From: Streptomyces rubellomurinus
GTDB lineage: Bacteria > Actinomycetota > Actinomycetes > Streptomycetales > Streptomycetaceae
Assembly: GCF_000961885.1 (NCBI RefSeq)
Contig: NZ_JZKH01000005.1
Coordinates: 101,169-165,168 of the forward strand
Length of the DNA stretch: 64,000 nucleotides
Direction of reading: 5' to 3'
The first letter of the stretch is position 1. Every line of letters starts with the position of its first letter. Below are positions 19,286 through 27,812 of this stretch, in pieces. The position numbers were made by a program, and so were the translations under genes. Under the pieces are notes generated by a model. The model was not told the origin of the DNA. It worked only from the letters and a program-made list of their open reading frames with translations, and made no database searches.

Positions 19286-20071
19286 GTGAGCCAGCCGGAA
19301 ATGCAGCCCGAGGAGAGTGCCTGGGCCAAGGAGATCGGTGAGGAGGACCAGCCTGCCGCCGCCGTCGCCCGCCGGGCCTCCACCCGACGCCGGACCGATC
19401 TGAGCACCCGCCAGTTCCCGCTCGGGGACTGGGGCGAGCCCGCCGAGCGGCTGGAGGAGCTGTACCGCTGGTCCGAGGAGCGGGCGGTCGAGGCGATCGA
19501 CTGGTACCGCCGCGACCGGGTATGGAAGCGCCGCTGGGCCCGTCTGCTGCGGTTCGGCACGGCCGGCTTCGCGATCGGCGGGGCGACCGCCCCGCTGATC
19601 GACCTGACCGGAACCCTCGCGCACGGCACCAGCTGGGGCTACGTCGGCTTCGCGCTCGCCGCCGCCTGCTACGGCACCGACCGGGGCTTCGGCCTGACCT
19701 CCGGCTGGATGCGGGACGTCTCCACCGCCCAGGCGCTGCAACGCCGCCTGGAGGCCTTCCAGTTCGACTGGGCGTCGGAGTGCGTGCGCGAGGTGCTCGG
19801 CCCGACCGAGGGCACCGCGGGCGAGGCCGCCGAGCGCTGCCTCGGGGTGCTGCGCCGGTTCTGCGAGGACGTGTCGGACATGGTCCGCACCGAGACCTCG
19901 GAGTGGATGCTGGAGTTCCGCGCCTCGATGACCCAGCTGCCCACCCAGGCCCCGGGGACCTGGGGCGGGCGCAGCGAGACCGGCGGCGGCGCCCAGGTGC
20001 GGGTGCTGCCGCCGCCGGGGACCAGGCCCACCATGCCGCGCCAGCGGCCGCCGGAGGGGCCGCTGCGGTAG
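19286..20071 (+). CDS. SLATT domain-containing membrane protein
   Basis: A 261-residue protein. The N-terminal 60 residues are polar and disordered. Two transmembrane segments follow in the order of SLATT proteins: one in FGTAGFAIGGATAPLIDLTG and one in WGYVGFALAAACYGTDRGFG, flanked by helices with YRWSEERAVEAIDWYRRDR and TAQALQRRLEAFQFDWA. SLATT domains are predicted membrane effectors in nucleotide-linked conflict systems, but this copy has no SLOG, CARF or nuclease partner beside it. I chose GTG 19286 (VSQPEMQPEE, with gggag upstream); GTG 19199 would add 29 residues. Confidence 0.75.
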   Translation: MSQPEMQPEESAWAKEIGEEDQPAAAVARRASTRRRTDLSTRQFPLGDWGEPAERLEELYRWSEERAVEAIDWYRRDRVWKRRWARLLRFGTAGFAIGGATAPLIDLTGTLAHGTSWGYVGFALAAACYGTDRGFGLTSGWMRDVSTAQALQRRLEAFQFDWASECVREVLGPTEGTAGEAAERCLGVLRRFCEDVSDMVRTETSEWMLEFRASMTQLPTQAPGTWGGRSETGGGAQVRVLPPPGTRPTMPRQRPPEGPLR

Positions 20072-20083
20072 GTGTGCCGGAAA

Positions 20084-20132
20084 GGGCTCGGGGCTCAGGG
20101 CTAGGGGCTCGGAGCTCGAAGCTAGGGGCTCA
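20084..20132. repeat. Short imperfect ggggctc/ggggcta repeats
   Basis: About seven degenerate copies of a 6-8 base unit (gggctcggggctcagggct and onward) fill the gap between two convergent genes and overlap the stop codon of the leftward one. Probably slippage-generated. Confidence 0.55.
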
Positions 20133-20777
20133 GGCGAAGACGATCATCGAGCCCTGGGCGACGCTGCGGATCGCCGCCGCGTACAGGCCTGACCAGGCGT
20201 GCCGCTCCCGGGCGAAGGGGTGCACGTCGTCGATCGGCGGCCCGAACGGCTGCTCCAGGCCGGTCGGGCCGAGCGGCCGGGTCGGGTCCGGCGGGCTGGC
20301 CGGGTCTATGCCCAGGGCCGGTGCCACGGCCTGCAGTTCGCGCAGCAGCCCGTGGCTGGAGCCGAGCGGGCCGCCACCGGCCAGCAGCGCGTCGTCCACC
20401 AGCGGCACCGCGAACTCGATCGGCACGTACGCGCCCGCGTGGTCGAAGTGCCAGACCAGGTGCGACTGTTCGGCGGTGCTCTCGAACATCTCCAGCAGCT
20501 GCTCGTAGTCGCCGCCGAGCGAGTCGACCGGGGTGATGTCCAGGCCGGTCAGACCCAACAGGTAGGCGCGGCGCAGGAAGTGCAGCGAGTCGTAATCGAA
20601 CGCGGCTATCGGCTCGACCGCGCCGCTGAGCCCTGGGACGTACTGGTAGACCGGCACCTCGGGCAGCCCGTGCGCGGCCAACGCCGCGTTGTAGAGCGCG
20701 AGATCGTCCCGGAAGGGGTTGTCGGGGCTGTGGCTCAGCACGTCCACCAGCGGGACGAGCCAGAGGTCGCAGGCCAT
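20130..20777 (-). CDS. Conserved-looking hypothetical protein
   Basis: A 215-residue soluble protein starting MACDLWLVPLVDVLSHSPDNPF. It has no signal peptide, membrane segment or domain I recognise. It is rich in Tyr, Leu and Asp (for example YDSLHFLRRAYLLGLTGLD, HLVWHFDHAGAYVPIEFAVP) with a folded, non-repetitive composition, so it is a real gene. It lies downstream of the GntR gene on the same strand, 114 bases away, and may be its co-transcribed partner. Confidence 0.65.
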   Translation of the reverse strand: MACDLWLVPLVDVLSHSPDNPFRDDLALYNAALAAHGLPEVPVYQYVPGLSGAVEPIAAFDYDSLHFLRRAYLLGLTGLDITPVDSLGGDYEQLLEMFESTAEQSHLVWHFDHAGAYVPIEFAVPLVDDALLAGGGPLGSSHGLLRELQAVAPALGIDPASPPDPTRPLGPTGLEQPFGPPIDDVHPFARERHAWSGLYAAAIRSVAQGSMIVFA

Positions 20778-20891
20778 GGCCGGCAGTTCCTCTCCGGGCG
20801 GCGGGATCGCCCGCGGGGCGGGGCGACGACGGGGACGGGTCGGTACCCGGACGACCGCCTCGCGCGGCGCCCGGTTCGACGACCGCCCACC

Positions 20892-21926
20892 CTACCGGCC
20901 CGGCGTCCGGTGCGGACCGGGCCGTCCCCGCGGTGCCTCCGGGGGTGACTCCGGCAGCCGTCTGCCGAACCGCCCGTACGGCACCGTGCGCGGCTGCGGG
21001 ACCAGGCCGAGGCCCAGGCCCAGCTCGCGGCCCAGCTCCCGGCCGAGCTCGTCGCCGGCCCTCGACCGCCGCCCGGAGCGGCCCGGCTCGGGCGGGGACC
21101 CGGGCTGGGACTCGGACTGGAACTCGGGCTGAGGTGCTTGCGGCTCGGGCCCGGACTCCGGCGGGGCGGTCGGCGGCGCCTGCTCCGGGCCGTCCACCTG
21201 CTCGACGAGCAGGCCCAGCACCGTCACCGACTCCAGCGGCCGCCCGGCCCGCTCGGCCAGCATCCGGACGGTGGCCAGGTTGTAGGCGCAGATGATCCGG
21301 TGCGCGCCGACGAGGTCGCCGGCCTCGATCGCGTCGACCAGGTCCGGGTGGCCGTCCCAGCAGACCCCGGCCAGGCTCGGCAGCTCCCGCAGGTAGCGCG
21401 CGGCGAACATCCAGGACTGCACCCGCAGCCAGTCCAGGTACTCGCCGATCCGGCGGTTGCCGAGCAGGGCGGCGACCTCCTGCCAGAACCGGCGGTCGCA
21501 GCCCACCATCACGTCCAGGTTCCCGGCCCGGGAGGCCCGCACCGCCGCGTCCGCCCGGCGGCGCAGCGGCTCCAGCCGGGACAGGTCGGGCAGCGCCCGG
21601 CCGGTGGCGAACTGCCGGTGGAAGCTGTCGGTGATCAGCACCCGGGACTCGAAGATCTCCAGGAAGTCGTCCCAGCACAGCTCGGGGACGGTGAACCCGC
21701 GGTGGTGCTCGGTCCGCAGCAGGCCCTGGGCGCCGAGGTCGACCAGCGCCTCCCGGGCCGGGGTCGCCGAGACCCCGTACATCTCGGCGACCTCCTTGAC
21801 CGTGAAGTTGCGGCCGGCCGCCAGTCGGCCGGCCATCATCTCCTCGCGCAGGGCGCCGGCGATCTGCTCGCGCAGGCTGTTGCGGTGGATGACGGGGCGG
21901 GTGTCGCCTGCGCCGTGGACGGACAT
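20892..21926 (-). CDS. GntR-family transcriptional regulator with long C-terminal tail
   Basis: A 344-residue protein. The winged helix lies in about residues 15-80, with recognition-helix sequence TVKEVAEMYGVSATPAREAL. A helical effector-binding domain of the FCD type follows to about residue 235. The last 100 residues are low-complexity (Pro/Glu/Gln, then Gly/Arg, including GRELGRELGLGLGL), an unusual extension for GntR proteins, which are generally 220-260 residues. ATG at 21926. The target genes and ligand are unknown; the adjacent leftward hypothetical gene or itself are candidates. Confidence 0.85.
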   Translation of the reverse strand: MSVHGAGDTRPVIHRNSLREQIAGALREEMMAGRLAAGRNFTVKEVAEMYGVSATPAREALVDLGAQGLLRTEHHRGFTVPELCWDDFLEIFESRVLITDSFHRQFATGRALPDLSRLEPLRRRADAAVRASRAGNLDVMVGCDRRFWQEVAALLGNRRIGEYLDWLRVQSWMFAARYLRELPSLAGVCWDGHPDLVDAIEAGDLVGAHRIICAYNLATVRMLAERAGRPLESVTVLGLLVEQVDGPEQAPPTAPPESGPEPQAPQPEFQSESQPGSPPEPGRSGRRSRAGDELGRELGRELGLGLGLVPQPRTVPYGRFGRRLPESPPEAPRGRPGPHRTPGR

Positions 21927-22066
21927 GCGCGCGACCTCCTCGCGGGTGGGCCGACCGGGCCGACCCTCGGCGGACCGGCCGTGGAGCGGCGGAGAACACG
22001 ACGAATGCTCATCTTCTCAAACCCGGAGCGGGCAGGTACGAACCAACCCCCCGAACCGGCCCCCGG

Positions 22067-22130
22067 TCCGGCTCCAGTCCGGCCCCGATCCGGCTCCGAT
22101 CCGGCCCCGGCGAGCCCCGGCGAGCCCCGG
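22067..22130. repeat. Tandem 11-bp repeats (tccggctccga type)
   Basis: Four 11-bp units at 22067-22110 (tccggctccag, tccggccccga, tccggctccga, tccggccccgg) are followed by two exact 10-bp units cgagccccgg. They lie just beyond the stop of the nitrilase-like gene. Confidence 0.7.
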
Positions 22131-22141
22131 CAGGCCCGCGC

Positions 22142-22939
22142 CTACCGCTGGACCGGCGCCGGGATCCCCAGCAGGCGGTCCCGCAGCACCGGGAACTCCT
22201 CGCGCGCCTTGCCCACCTCCGCCGGGTCGAACTCGACGGTCAGCACCTGCTCCCCCGCCCCCGCCTCCGCCAGCACCCGGCCCCACGGGTCCACCACGAT
22301 GCTGTGCCCGGCCTGCTCCACCCCGCCGTGCGTCCCGGCCGTGTTGCAGGCCAGCACGAAGCACTGCTCCTCCACCGCCCGGGCCCGGGCCAGCAGCGTC
22401 CAGTGCTCGCGCCGCCGGGCCGGCCAGGCCGCCGGGACGACCAGCAGCTGCGCGCCCGCGTCCAGCAGCGCCCGGAACAGCTCCGGGAAGCGCAGGTCGT
22501 AGCAGGTGGCCAGGCCCAGCGTGCCGAACTCGGTGGGCGCGGTGACGATCTCCTGCCCGGCGCCCATCACCACCGCCTCGCCGCTGTCGAACCCGAAGCG
22601 GTGGATCTTGCGGTAGGTGTGCACCAGCTCGCCGTCCGGGGCGAACACCAGCGAGGTGTTGTAGATCGGCCCGTCCGGATCGCGCTCGACGATCGAACCC
22701 GCGTGCAGCCACACCCCGGCCGCCCGCGCCGCCGCCGCCATCGCGTCCGAGGTCGGCCCGTCCAGCGTCTCGGCCCCCTCCGACCAGAGGTCGTACGCGA
22801 AGCCGCCGAGCGGCCACAGCTCCGGCAGGACCACCAGGTCGGCGCCCTGCTGGGCCCGGACCAGGGTGGCCGCCCGGGCCCTCCGCTCGGCCGGCGGCTC
22901 GGCGGCGGAGACCGCGAGTTGGATCAATGAAGCGCGCAC
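22142..22939 (-). CDS. Carbon-nitrogen hydrolase (nitrilase superfamily)
   Basis: A 265-residue cytosolic amidohydrolase. The Glu-Lys-Cys catalytic triad is visible as Glu40 (DLVVLPELW), Lys111 (HTYRKIHRFGF) and Cys146 (GLATCYDLRFPE), in the spacing of omega-amidase or deaminated-glutathione-amidase-like members. The start is GTG at 22939 (VRASLIQLAVS); a GTG five codons earlier (22954) is possible. The exact substrate is open. It is divergent from the next gene across a 187-bp region that contains a gctgcc/ggcagc inverted repeat. Confidence 0.9.
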   Translation of the reverse strand: MRASLIQLAVSAAEPPAERRARAATLVRAQQGADLVVLPELWPLGGFAYDLWSEGAETLDGPTSDAMAAAARAAGVWLHAGSIVERDPDGPIYNTSLVFAPDGELVHTYRKIHRFGFDSGEAVVMGAGQEIVTAPTEFGTLGLATCYDLRFPELFRALLDAGAQLLVVPAAWPARRREHWTLLARARAVEEQCFVLACNTAGTHGGVEQAGHSIVVDPWGRVLAEAGAGEQVLTVEFDPAEVGKAREEFPVLRDRLLGIPAPVQR

Positions 22940-23126
22940 AGTACCACCGTCCACGACAAGAGACCTACGATCGTCACCCGAAAGCGCTGCCTTGCTGTCT
23001 CCCGGCAGCGTAACGTGCGGTTAGCGCGTGCGCCCGGAAGCCGGACCAATCCCCGGCCGACCCCACGGACGGGGTACGGACCGGGCGCAGGTGGCGAGGA
23101 AGCTGACGGAGGGCCGGAGAATTCCC

Positions 23127-23948
23127 GTGACGGACAACCAGACCGTGCAGGCTTACATCGAGGCGTGGACGCACAGCATCGAGTCCATATCGGAGCTGGT
23201 CGCCCCACTCCCCGAGGGCTCCTGGAACCGGCCCACCGAATGCCCCGGCTGGTCCGTCCGGGACATCGTCGCGCACATCATCGCCATCGAGTCCGAACTG
23301 CTCGGCGACCCGCGCCCGATCCACTCGCTGCCCCGCGACCTGCGCCACGTCACCAGCGACTTCGCCCGCTACGTCGAACTGCCGGTGGACAAGCGCCGCT
23401 GCCACACCGCGCTGGAGATGACCAGCGAGCTGGAGTACACGGTCATCCGCCGTGCCCGCGCGCTGCGCAACGCCAAGCAGGGCCCCGAGGACCTGGTCCG
23501 GCTGCCGCTCGGCCCGCTCGCCAGAGACGTCCCGTACCACCAGCTGCTGCGGATCCGGGTCTTCGACGTCTGGGTGCACGAGCAGGACCTGCGCCGCGCC
23601 CTCCACACCCCGGGCAACCTCGACTCCCCCGGCGCCCTGATCACCCGGGACTTCCTGCTGCCGCAGCTGCCGAAGGCCGTCGCCGACAAGGCCGGCGCCC
23701 CGGCCGGGACCACCGTGGTGCTGGACGTCACCGGCCCGGTCGAGTTCCTGCGCACCGTCCGCGTCGACGCCGCCGGGCACGGCACCGTCGACGAGTCCAT
23801 CAGCCTGGCCCCGGACGTCCAGCTCACCATGGACTGGGAGACCTACCTCCGCCTCGCCTGCGGCCGCGGCCGCCCCGGCCCGGTCACCGTCGACGGCGAC
23901 AAGGAGCTCGCCGAGCGCATCCTGTCCAACTTCGCCGTCACCATCTGA
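23127..23948 (+). CDS. Maleylpyruvate isomerase family mycothiol-dependent protein
   Basis: A 273-residue homologue of the protein at 3260-4081. The N-terminal domain has ECPGWSVRDIVAHIIAIE (the first metal-ligand His) and FDVWVHEQDLRRAL (the His/Glu/Asp cluster); the C-terminal domain is SCP2-like and ends near a beta-rich segment with DWETYLRLACGR. The start is GTG at 23127 with cggag about 8 bases upstream. Substrate unknown; mycothiol dependence is inferred from the family. Confidence 0.85.
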   Translation: MTDNQTVQAYIEAWTHSIESISELVAPLPEGSWNRPTECPGWSVRDIVAHIIAIESELLGDPRPIHSLPRDLRHVTSDFARYVELPVDKRRCHTALEMTSELEYTVIRRARALRNAKQGPEDLVRLPLGPLARDVPYHQLLRIRVFDVWVHEQDLRRALHTPGNLDSPGALITRDFLLPQLPKAVADKAGAPAGTTVVLDVTGPVEFLRTVRVDAAGHGTVDESISLAPDVQLTMDWETYLRLACGRGRPGPVTVDGDKELAERILSNFAVTI

Positions 23949-24104
23949 GCCGGGGCGCGCACCACCCGGCGTACACGCACGACCGCACGCCGGGTCGGTA
24001 CGACCCGTGCATCCATACGTCAATCAGGCACCGGGTACATCACCCGTTCGACCTCGTTGTTCCGGGCAGTCCAGCCATCGCTCGGAAGAAGGAGGAACGT
24101 CCCC

Positions 24105-24938
24105 ATGGACGACGAACAGGCAGAGATGGTGTTGGTCCGGTCGAGCTTCCCGGTCACGGGGCAGCCGATCAGGGTCGTGATGATCGACGGGGAGCCGTGG
24201 TTCGCGACCATGGATGTCTGCACGATCCTGGCCCGGAGCAACCCGAGCTGGGCCAGCAAGATCGTGGATCCCAAGGACACGCGCACCATCGACATGCGCT
24301 CGGTATGCCTCACTTCAAGTGAGGCATACGGCGTTTCCGCAGGTGGGAATGGCCCCGTACGCGGAAACCCATTCCTCAACCTCATCAGCGAGGCGGGGCT
24401 CTACCTCCTCGTCATGAGGTCGAAGAAGTCCAACGCCAAGCCGTTCCAGGAGTGGGTCGCCCGCGACCTGCTCCCCTCCGTTCGCCGAGGGGACACCGAC
24501 ATCCCCACCCAGCAGCGGCGGATGGCGGAGACCCTGGCCGAGGCGATCGGCCAGCAGGTGCAGATCGTCGCGGAGATCGACCACGAGGACTGGCCCGGCC
24601 TGACCGTCCACTCGGACGGGACGGTCCACTGCCGGCACGGGGAGATGATCCTCCACCTGCCGACCCGGGAGGAGGACAGCGGGCCGCCCTTCGGCGCGTA
24701 CTTCGCCTGCCCGGGCGGGGAGCGGGTCGGCATCCGGGGCAGCCGGATCGTCCCGGGCTGCCCGAAGCTGAAGCTGGTGGACCTGATCCGCATGCGGCGC
24801 GAGGCCCGGCCCGCGCCCGTCCCCGAGCCCACGCCGAGCCACGGGCTCATGTACGCGGAAGTGAAGGTCGGCCAGATCAGCCGCGTCTATGGAACAGCCA
24901 TGCAGATGGCCGAGTTCATCAGGGAGTACAGGCGCTGA
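24105..24938 (+). CDS. Bro-N (phage antirepressor-like) domain protein
   Basis: A 277-residue protein with an excellent Shine-Dalgarno sequence (aaggaggaac) and ATG at 24105. Residues about 18-130 match the Bro-N domain: PIRVVMIDGEPWFATMDVCTILAR at the start and ISEAGLYLLVMRSKKSNAKPFQEWVARDLLPSVRR at the end (given by landmarks, residues about 21-44 and 96-129). The loop between them (about residues 65-88) is encoded by a palindromic repeat and is unlike other members. The C-terminal half has a second, unrecognised domain with a CRHGE and CPGG segment. Such proteins are mostly phage or mobile-element genes; here it stands alone. Confidence 0.82.
   Translation: MDDEQAEMVLVRSSFPVTGQPIRVVMIDGEPWFATMDVCTILARSNPSWASKIVDPKDTRTIDMRSVCLTSSEAYGVSAGGNGPVRGNPFLNLISEAGLYLLVMRSKKSNAKPFQEWVARDLLPSVRRGDTDIPTQQRRMAETLAEAIGQQVQIVAEIDHEDWPGLTVHSDGTVHCRHGEMILHLPTREEDSGPPFGAYFACPGGERVGIRGSRIVPGCPKLKLVDLIRMRREARPAPVPEPTPSHGLMYAEVKVGQISRVYGTAMQMAEFIREYRR
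24303..24368. repeat. Palindromic repeat inside the Bro-N gene
   Basis: A 13-bp-arm inverted repeat (gtatgcctcactt-c-aagtgaggcatac, 24303-24329) is followed by gcgtttccgcaggtgggaatg and a second inverted repeat gtttccgc...gcggaaac (24333-24340 with 24361-24368). The segment 24331-24351 recurs at 24993-25013. Confidence 0.75.
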
Positions 24939-24957
24939 CCATCCACTCGATGGAGGG

Positions 24958-25013
24958 TTAGCGGAATACCCTTCCTCAAAGGAAGGCTAATCGCGTTTCC
25001 GCAGGTCAGAATG
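24958..25013. repeat. Second copy of the palindromic repeat, at the MFS gene 3' end
   Basis: The nested hairpin ttagc...cttcc-tcaaa-ggaag-gctaa (24958-24990) is followed by gcgtttccgcaggtcagaatg (24993-25013), 19 of 21 bases identical to 24331-24351. It ends 1 base before the MFS stop codon. Confidence 0.7.
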
Positions 25014-25014
25014 C

Positions 25015-26352
25015 CTACGGCTTCGAGTCCATAACCCTCCGGCGCAGCCGGAGGATCATCAGCGTCCCCACCACCATCGGGACGTACTGCCAGCAGAACG
25101 CCCATCGGAAGGCATCGGCCGGATACCCGGCGGTGCCTTCCGGCGTGAGGGCGTCCAGCAGGACGCCGACGCCGAGGAGGGTGATCACCGTGCCGATGAA
25201 CCCGCCCATGTTGACGATGCCGGAGGCGGTGCCGAGGCGTTCGACCGGGTTGCGGGCGCGGGCGTAGTCGAGGCCGACGAGCGAGGCGGGGCCGTTGCTG
25301 CCCATCACCACGACGATCGCGACCAGCAGCCACATCGGCGGGTGGCCGCCGGGCCAGGCCAGGGCCAGGGCCCAGCCGAGCGCGGTGGCGCCGATGACGG
25401 TGAGCACGATCGGCATCCGGGCGCGGGCGGTGCGGGAGAGGATGCGGCCGAAGACGAAGCCGGCGGTCATGTTGGCGAGGACGAGCAGGGTGAGCAGCCC
25501 GCCAGCCTCGGCCCGGGAGAGGCCCTGGGCCTGGATCAGGTAGGGCATGCCCCAGAGCAGGCCGAAGGTGTTGCCGGGGAACTGGGTGGTGAAGTGGATC
25601 CACAGGCCCAGCCGGGTGCCCGGTTCCCGCCAGCAGGCGCGGACCTGACGGCCGATCCTCGGCCGTTCGACAACGCGGTCAACAGGATGCGCCCCCGCCG
25701 CAGGCACCTCCCGCAGGAAGAGCGCGACCAGCGCGAACACCGCGACGCCGAGCAGCGCGATCGCGGTGAAGGTGGGCGTCCAGCCCTCGCTGTGCAGGGC
25801 CTGGGCGAGGACCACGGTGGTGATCAGGTTGCCGCCCATGCCGACCAGGCCGGTGAGCTGCGCGACGAAGGGGTTCTTCGCCGCCGGGAACCACCGGGCG
25901 GCGATCCGCAGCACGCTGATGAAGGTCATGGCGTCGCCGCAGCCGAGCACGGCCCGGGAGGCGAGCGCGGGGCCGAAGGAGGAGCTGAAGGCGAAGGCCA
26001 GCTGCCCGGTGCTGAGCAGCAGGACGCCGAGCAGCAGCACCTTGCGGGGCCCGTACCGGTCGACGAGCAGGCCGACCGGTATCTGCATGGCCGCGTAGAC
26101 CAGCACCTGGAGGATGGAGAAGGTGGAGAGCGCCGAGGCGCCGATGCCGAAGCGGTCGGCGGCGTCCAGGCCGGCCACGCCGAGGCTGGTGCGGTGGATG
26201 ACGGCGAGGACGTAGACGCTGACGCCGATGGACCAGGCCAGCCAGGCGGCGCGCCCACCGGGGGGCGCCGCCGGGACGGCCGGGGGCTCGGCGGTGGATC
26301 GGGGAGCGGGGACGGACAGGGACGGGACTGAACGGGCTGGCTCCACGGTCAT
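25015..26352 (-). CDS. MFS transporter
   Basis: A 445-residue major facilitator with about 12 transmembrane helices. The loop 2-3 signature appears as GLLVDRYGPRKVLLLG, and the sequence opens with a 35-residue Pro/Ala-rich cytosolic tail. The closing segment RRRVMDSKP is basic, as expected for a cytosolic C-terminus. Substrate cannot be told. The ATG at 26352 has ggacgg just upstream and a -10-like TAGTCT. An operator-like palindrome lies immediately upstream. Confidence 0.88.
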   Translation of the reverse strand: MTVEPARSVPSLSVPAPRSTAEPPAVPAAPPGGRAAWLAWSIGVSVYVLAVIHRTSLGVAGLDAADRFGIGASALSTFSILQVLVYAAMQIPVGLLVDRYGPRKVLLLGVLLLSTGQLAFAFSSSFGPALASRAVLGCGDAMTFISVLRIAARWFPAAKNPFVAQLTGLVGMGGNLITTVVLAQALHSEGWTPTFTAIALLGVAVFALVALFLREVPAAGAHPVDRVVERPRIGRQVRACWREPGTRLGLWIHFTTQFPGNTFGLLWGMPYLIQAQGLSRAEAGGLLTLLVLANMTAGFVFGRILSRTARARMPIVLTVIGATALGWALALAWPGGHPPMWLLVAIVVVMGSNGPASLVGLDYARARNPVERLGTASGIVNMGGFIGTVITLLGVGVLLDALTPEGTAGYPADAFRWAFCWQYVPMVVGTLMILRLRRRVMDSKP

Positions 26353-26362
26353 AGTCCGTCCA

Positions 26363-26386
26363 GACTAGTCATCCCATGATGGGATG
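26363..26386 (-). promoter_or_regulatory. Operator-like palindromes upstream of the MFS gene
   Basis: gactagtc (26363-26370) abuts catccca-tga-tgggatg (26370-26386). Read leftward, TAGTCT (26361-26366) is a good -10 box, so a repressor bound to the 17-bp palindrome would block the promoter of the MFS gene. The regulator is unknown. Confidence 0.55.
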
Positions 26387-26423
26387 CCCAGCGAGGGGGC
26401 GCCCGGGATCCGCCGGACCGGCG

Positions 26424-27656
26424 TCAACCGGTCAGCGTCCAGGAGACCGAACGGGTCATGTACTTGTCCCGGAAGGCCTCGTCCCGGACCCAGTCGGTGG
26501 TGTCCCGCACCGTCGCGGTCACGGTGGCCGTCCGGCCCGGTTCCAGGTCCAGCAGCGCGGTGTCCAGCCGGCCGCCGTCCACGGCCTGCGGCGGCACCGG
26601 CGCGCCGTCCAGCTTCCACTCCACCCTGAGCTGCCGCGCGCCGGTCAGCGGCAGCGGCCGGACGTCCAGCCGGGGCCGCCCGGCCACCTCGCCGGGGGCG
26701 GGCGCCGGCGGATCGGTCGGCCGGACCTTGCGGTACAGCTCCTCGATGATCGCCTCGCGCGAGGGCAGGTTGTAGGCGCTGCCCAGGGTGCGCATCACCG
26801 AGTCCTGGGTGGGCCGGTAGAGGCCGTTGGCGCTGCGGTACGCCCCGATCGTCCCGCCGCCGTCCGGGGACTCGGCGCCCAGCCAGCGCCACCACTTGGT
26901 CTGCTTCTTGCGCATGTCGTCGGCGTTGAGGGTGGAGAGGTTCGGGTAGTCGGCGTCGTCGGGGGCGCTGTCGTACTCGTCCCCCAGGTCCCCCACGGTG
27001 TGCCCGATCTCGTGCTGGATGATCCGCCCGGCGTCCGGGCTGCCGCCGGCCAGGGTGGTCACCCCGGTGCCGCCGGCGCCGCCGTACTCGGCGGAGTTGG
27101 CGAGCGCGATCAGGTACTGCGGCCCGGCGCTGTCCCCGGCGTAGCGGGCGGTGGCGCCCTCGTCGGCGCACAGCAGCCGGGCGGTGCCCTCGCACCAGAA
27201 GTGCATGCCGAGCGGGGTCGACGGGTTGCGCCCGCGGGTCTCGGTCTCGGCTATCCCGGAGGCCTCGGAGACCACTTCGACCCGCCGTATGTTGAAGAAG
27301 CCCTGGTAGGTGCGGAACGGCTCGATGTCCATCAGGGCGTGCCAGGCCTTGTCGGCCTGCTGGCGGAACAGCTCCTGGTCGGCGGCGGTGTAGCCGTCGC
27401 CGAGCAGGACCAGGGTGATCCGGTTGGCCGGGTCCCCGGTGCGGCGTATGTCGAAGGTGGGGGCGGCGGCCGGGGCCCGCAGGTCGGCGCGCAGCGCCTG
27501 GTGCGGCGGCGCGGCCCGGTCCGCGGGGGCGCCCGGCCCGATCACCCCGAACGGCGACGGGCCGGCCAGCTCCAGCGCGGCCGGGAGTACGGCGGTGGAC
27601 ACCAGGACCAGGGCGGCCAGACTCCGGACGAGACGGCCAGGGTTGCCAGGCGGCAT
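26424..27656 (-). CDS. Secreted M64-family (IgA peptidase-like) metallopeptidase
   Basis: A 410-residue protein with a signal peptide (basic MPPGNPGRLVRS, hydrophobic LAALVLVSTAVLPAALEL). The M64 domain starts about residue 66 with RITLVLLGDGYTAADQELF. Zinc ligands are in HEIGHTVGDLGDEY, with HExxH at 215-219 and the DEY at 226-228. A C-terminal beta domain (about 310-410) may bind substrate. Exported protease; substrate unknown. The MFS gene lies 71 bases downstream on the same strand but has its own promoter-like elements. Confidence 0.92.
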   Translation of the reverse strand: MPPGNPGRLVRSLAALVLVSTAVLPAALELAGPSPFGVIGPGAPADRAAPPHQALRADLRAPAAAPTFDIRRTGDPANRITLVLLGDGYTAADQELFRQQADKAWHALMDIEPFRTYQGFFNIRRVEVVSEASGIAETETRGRNPSTPLGMHFWCEGTARLLCADEGATARYAGDSAGPQYLIALANSAEYGGAGGTGVTTLAGGSPDAGRIIQHEIGHTVGDLGDEYDSAPDDADYPNLSTLNADDMRKKQTKWWRWLGAESPDGGGTIGAYRSANGLYRPTQDSVMRTLGSAYNLPSREAIIEELYRKVRPTDPPAPAPGEVAGRPRLDVRPLPLTGARQLRVEWKLDGAPVPPQAVDGGRLDTALLDLEPGRTATVTATVRDTTDWVRDEAFRDKYMTRSVSWTLTG

Positions 27657-27812
27657 ACGGGTGCGTCCTCGGGGTTCCGGTCACCCGGTGTCGCCCGGGT
27701 GGGGGAGCGGAGACGTACCCGGCCCGGCGTGTCGCCCCTACCGGACGACGCAAATGTCACCGACCTGGCCGAACGATCCGGATCCTGCCAGTCATACCAA
27801 CCTCTCCCCCGC

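Noticed and set aside
24303..24368. CRISPR-like repeat
   Set aside because: Only two copies, 640 bp apart, with no regular spacers.
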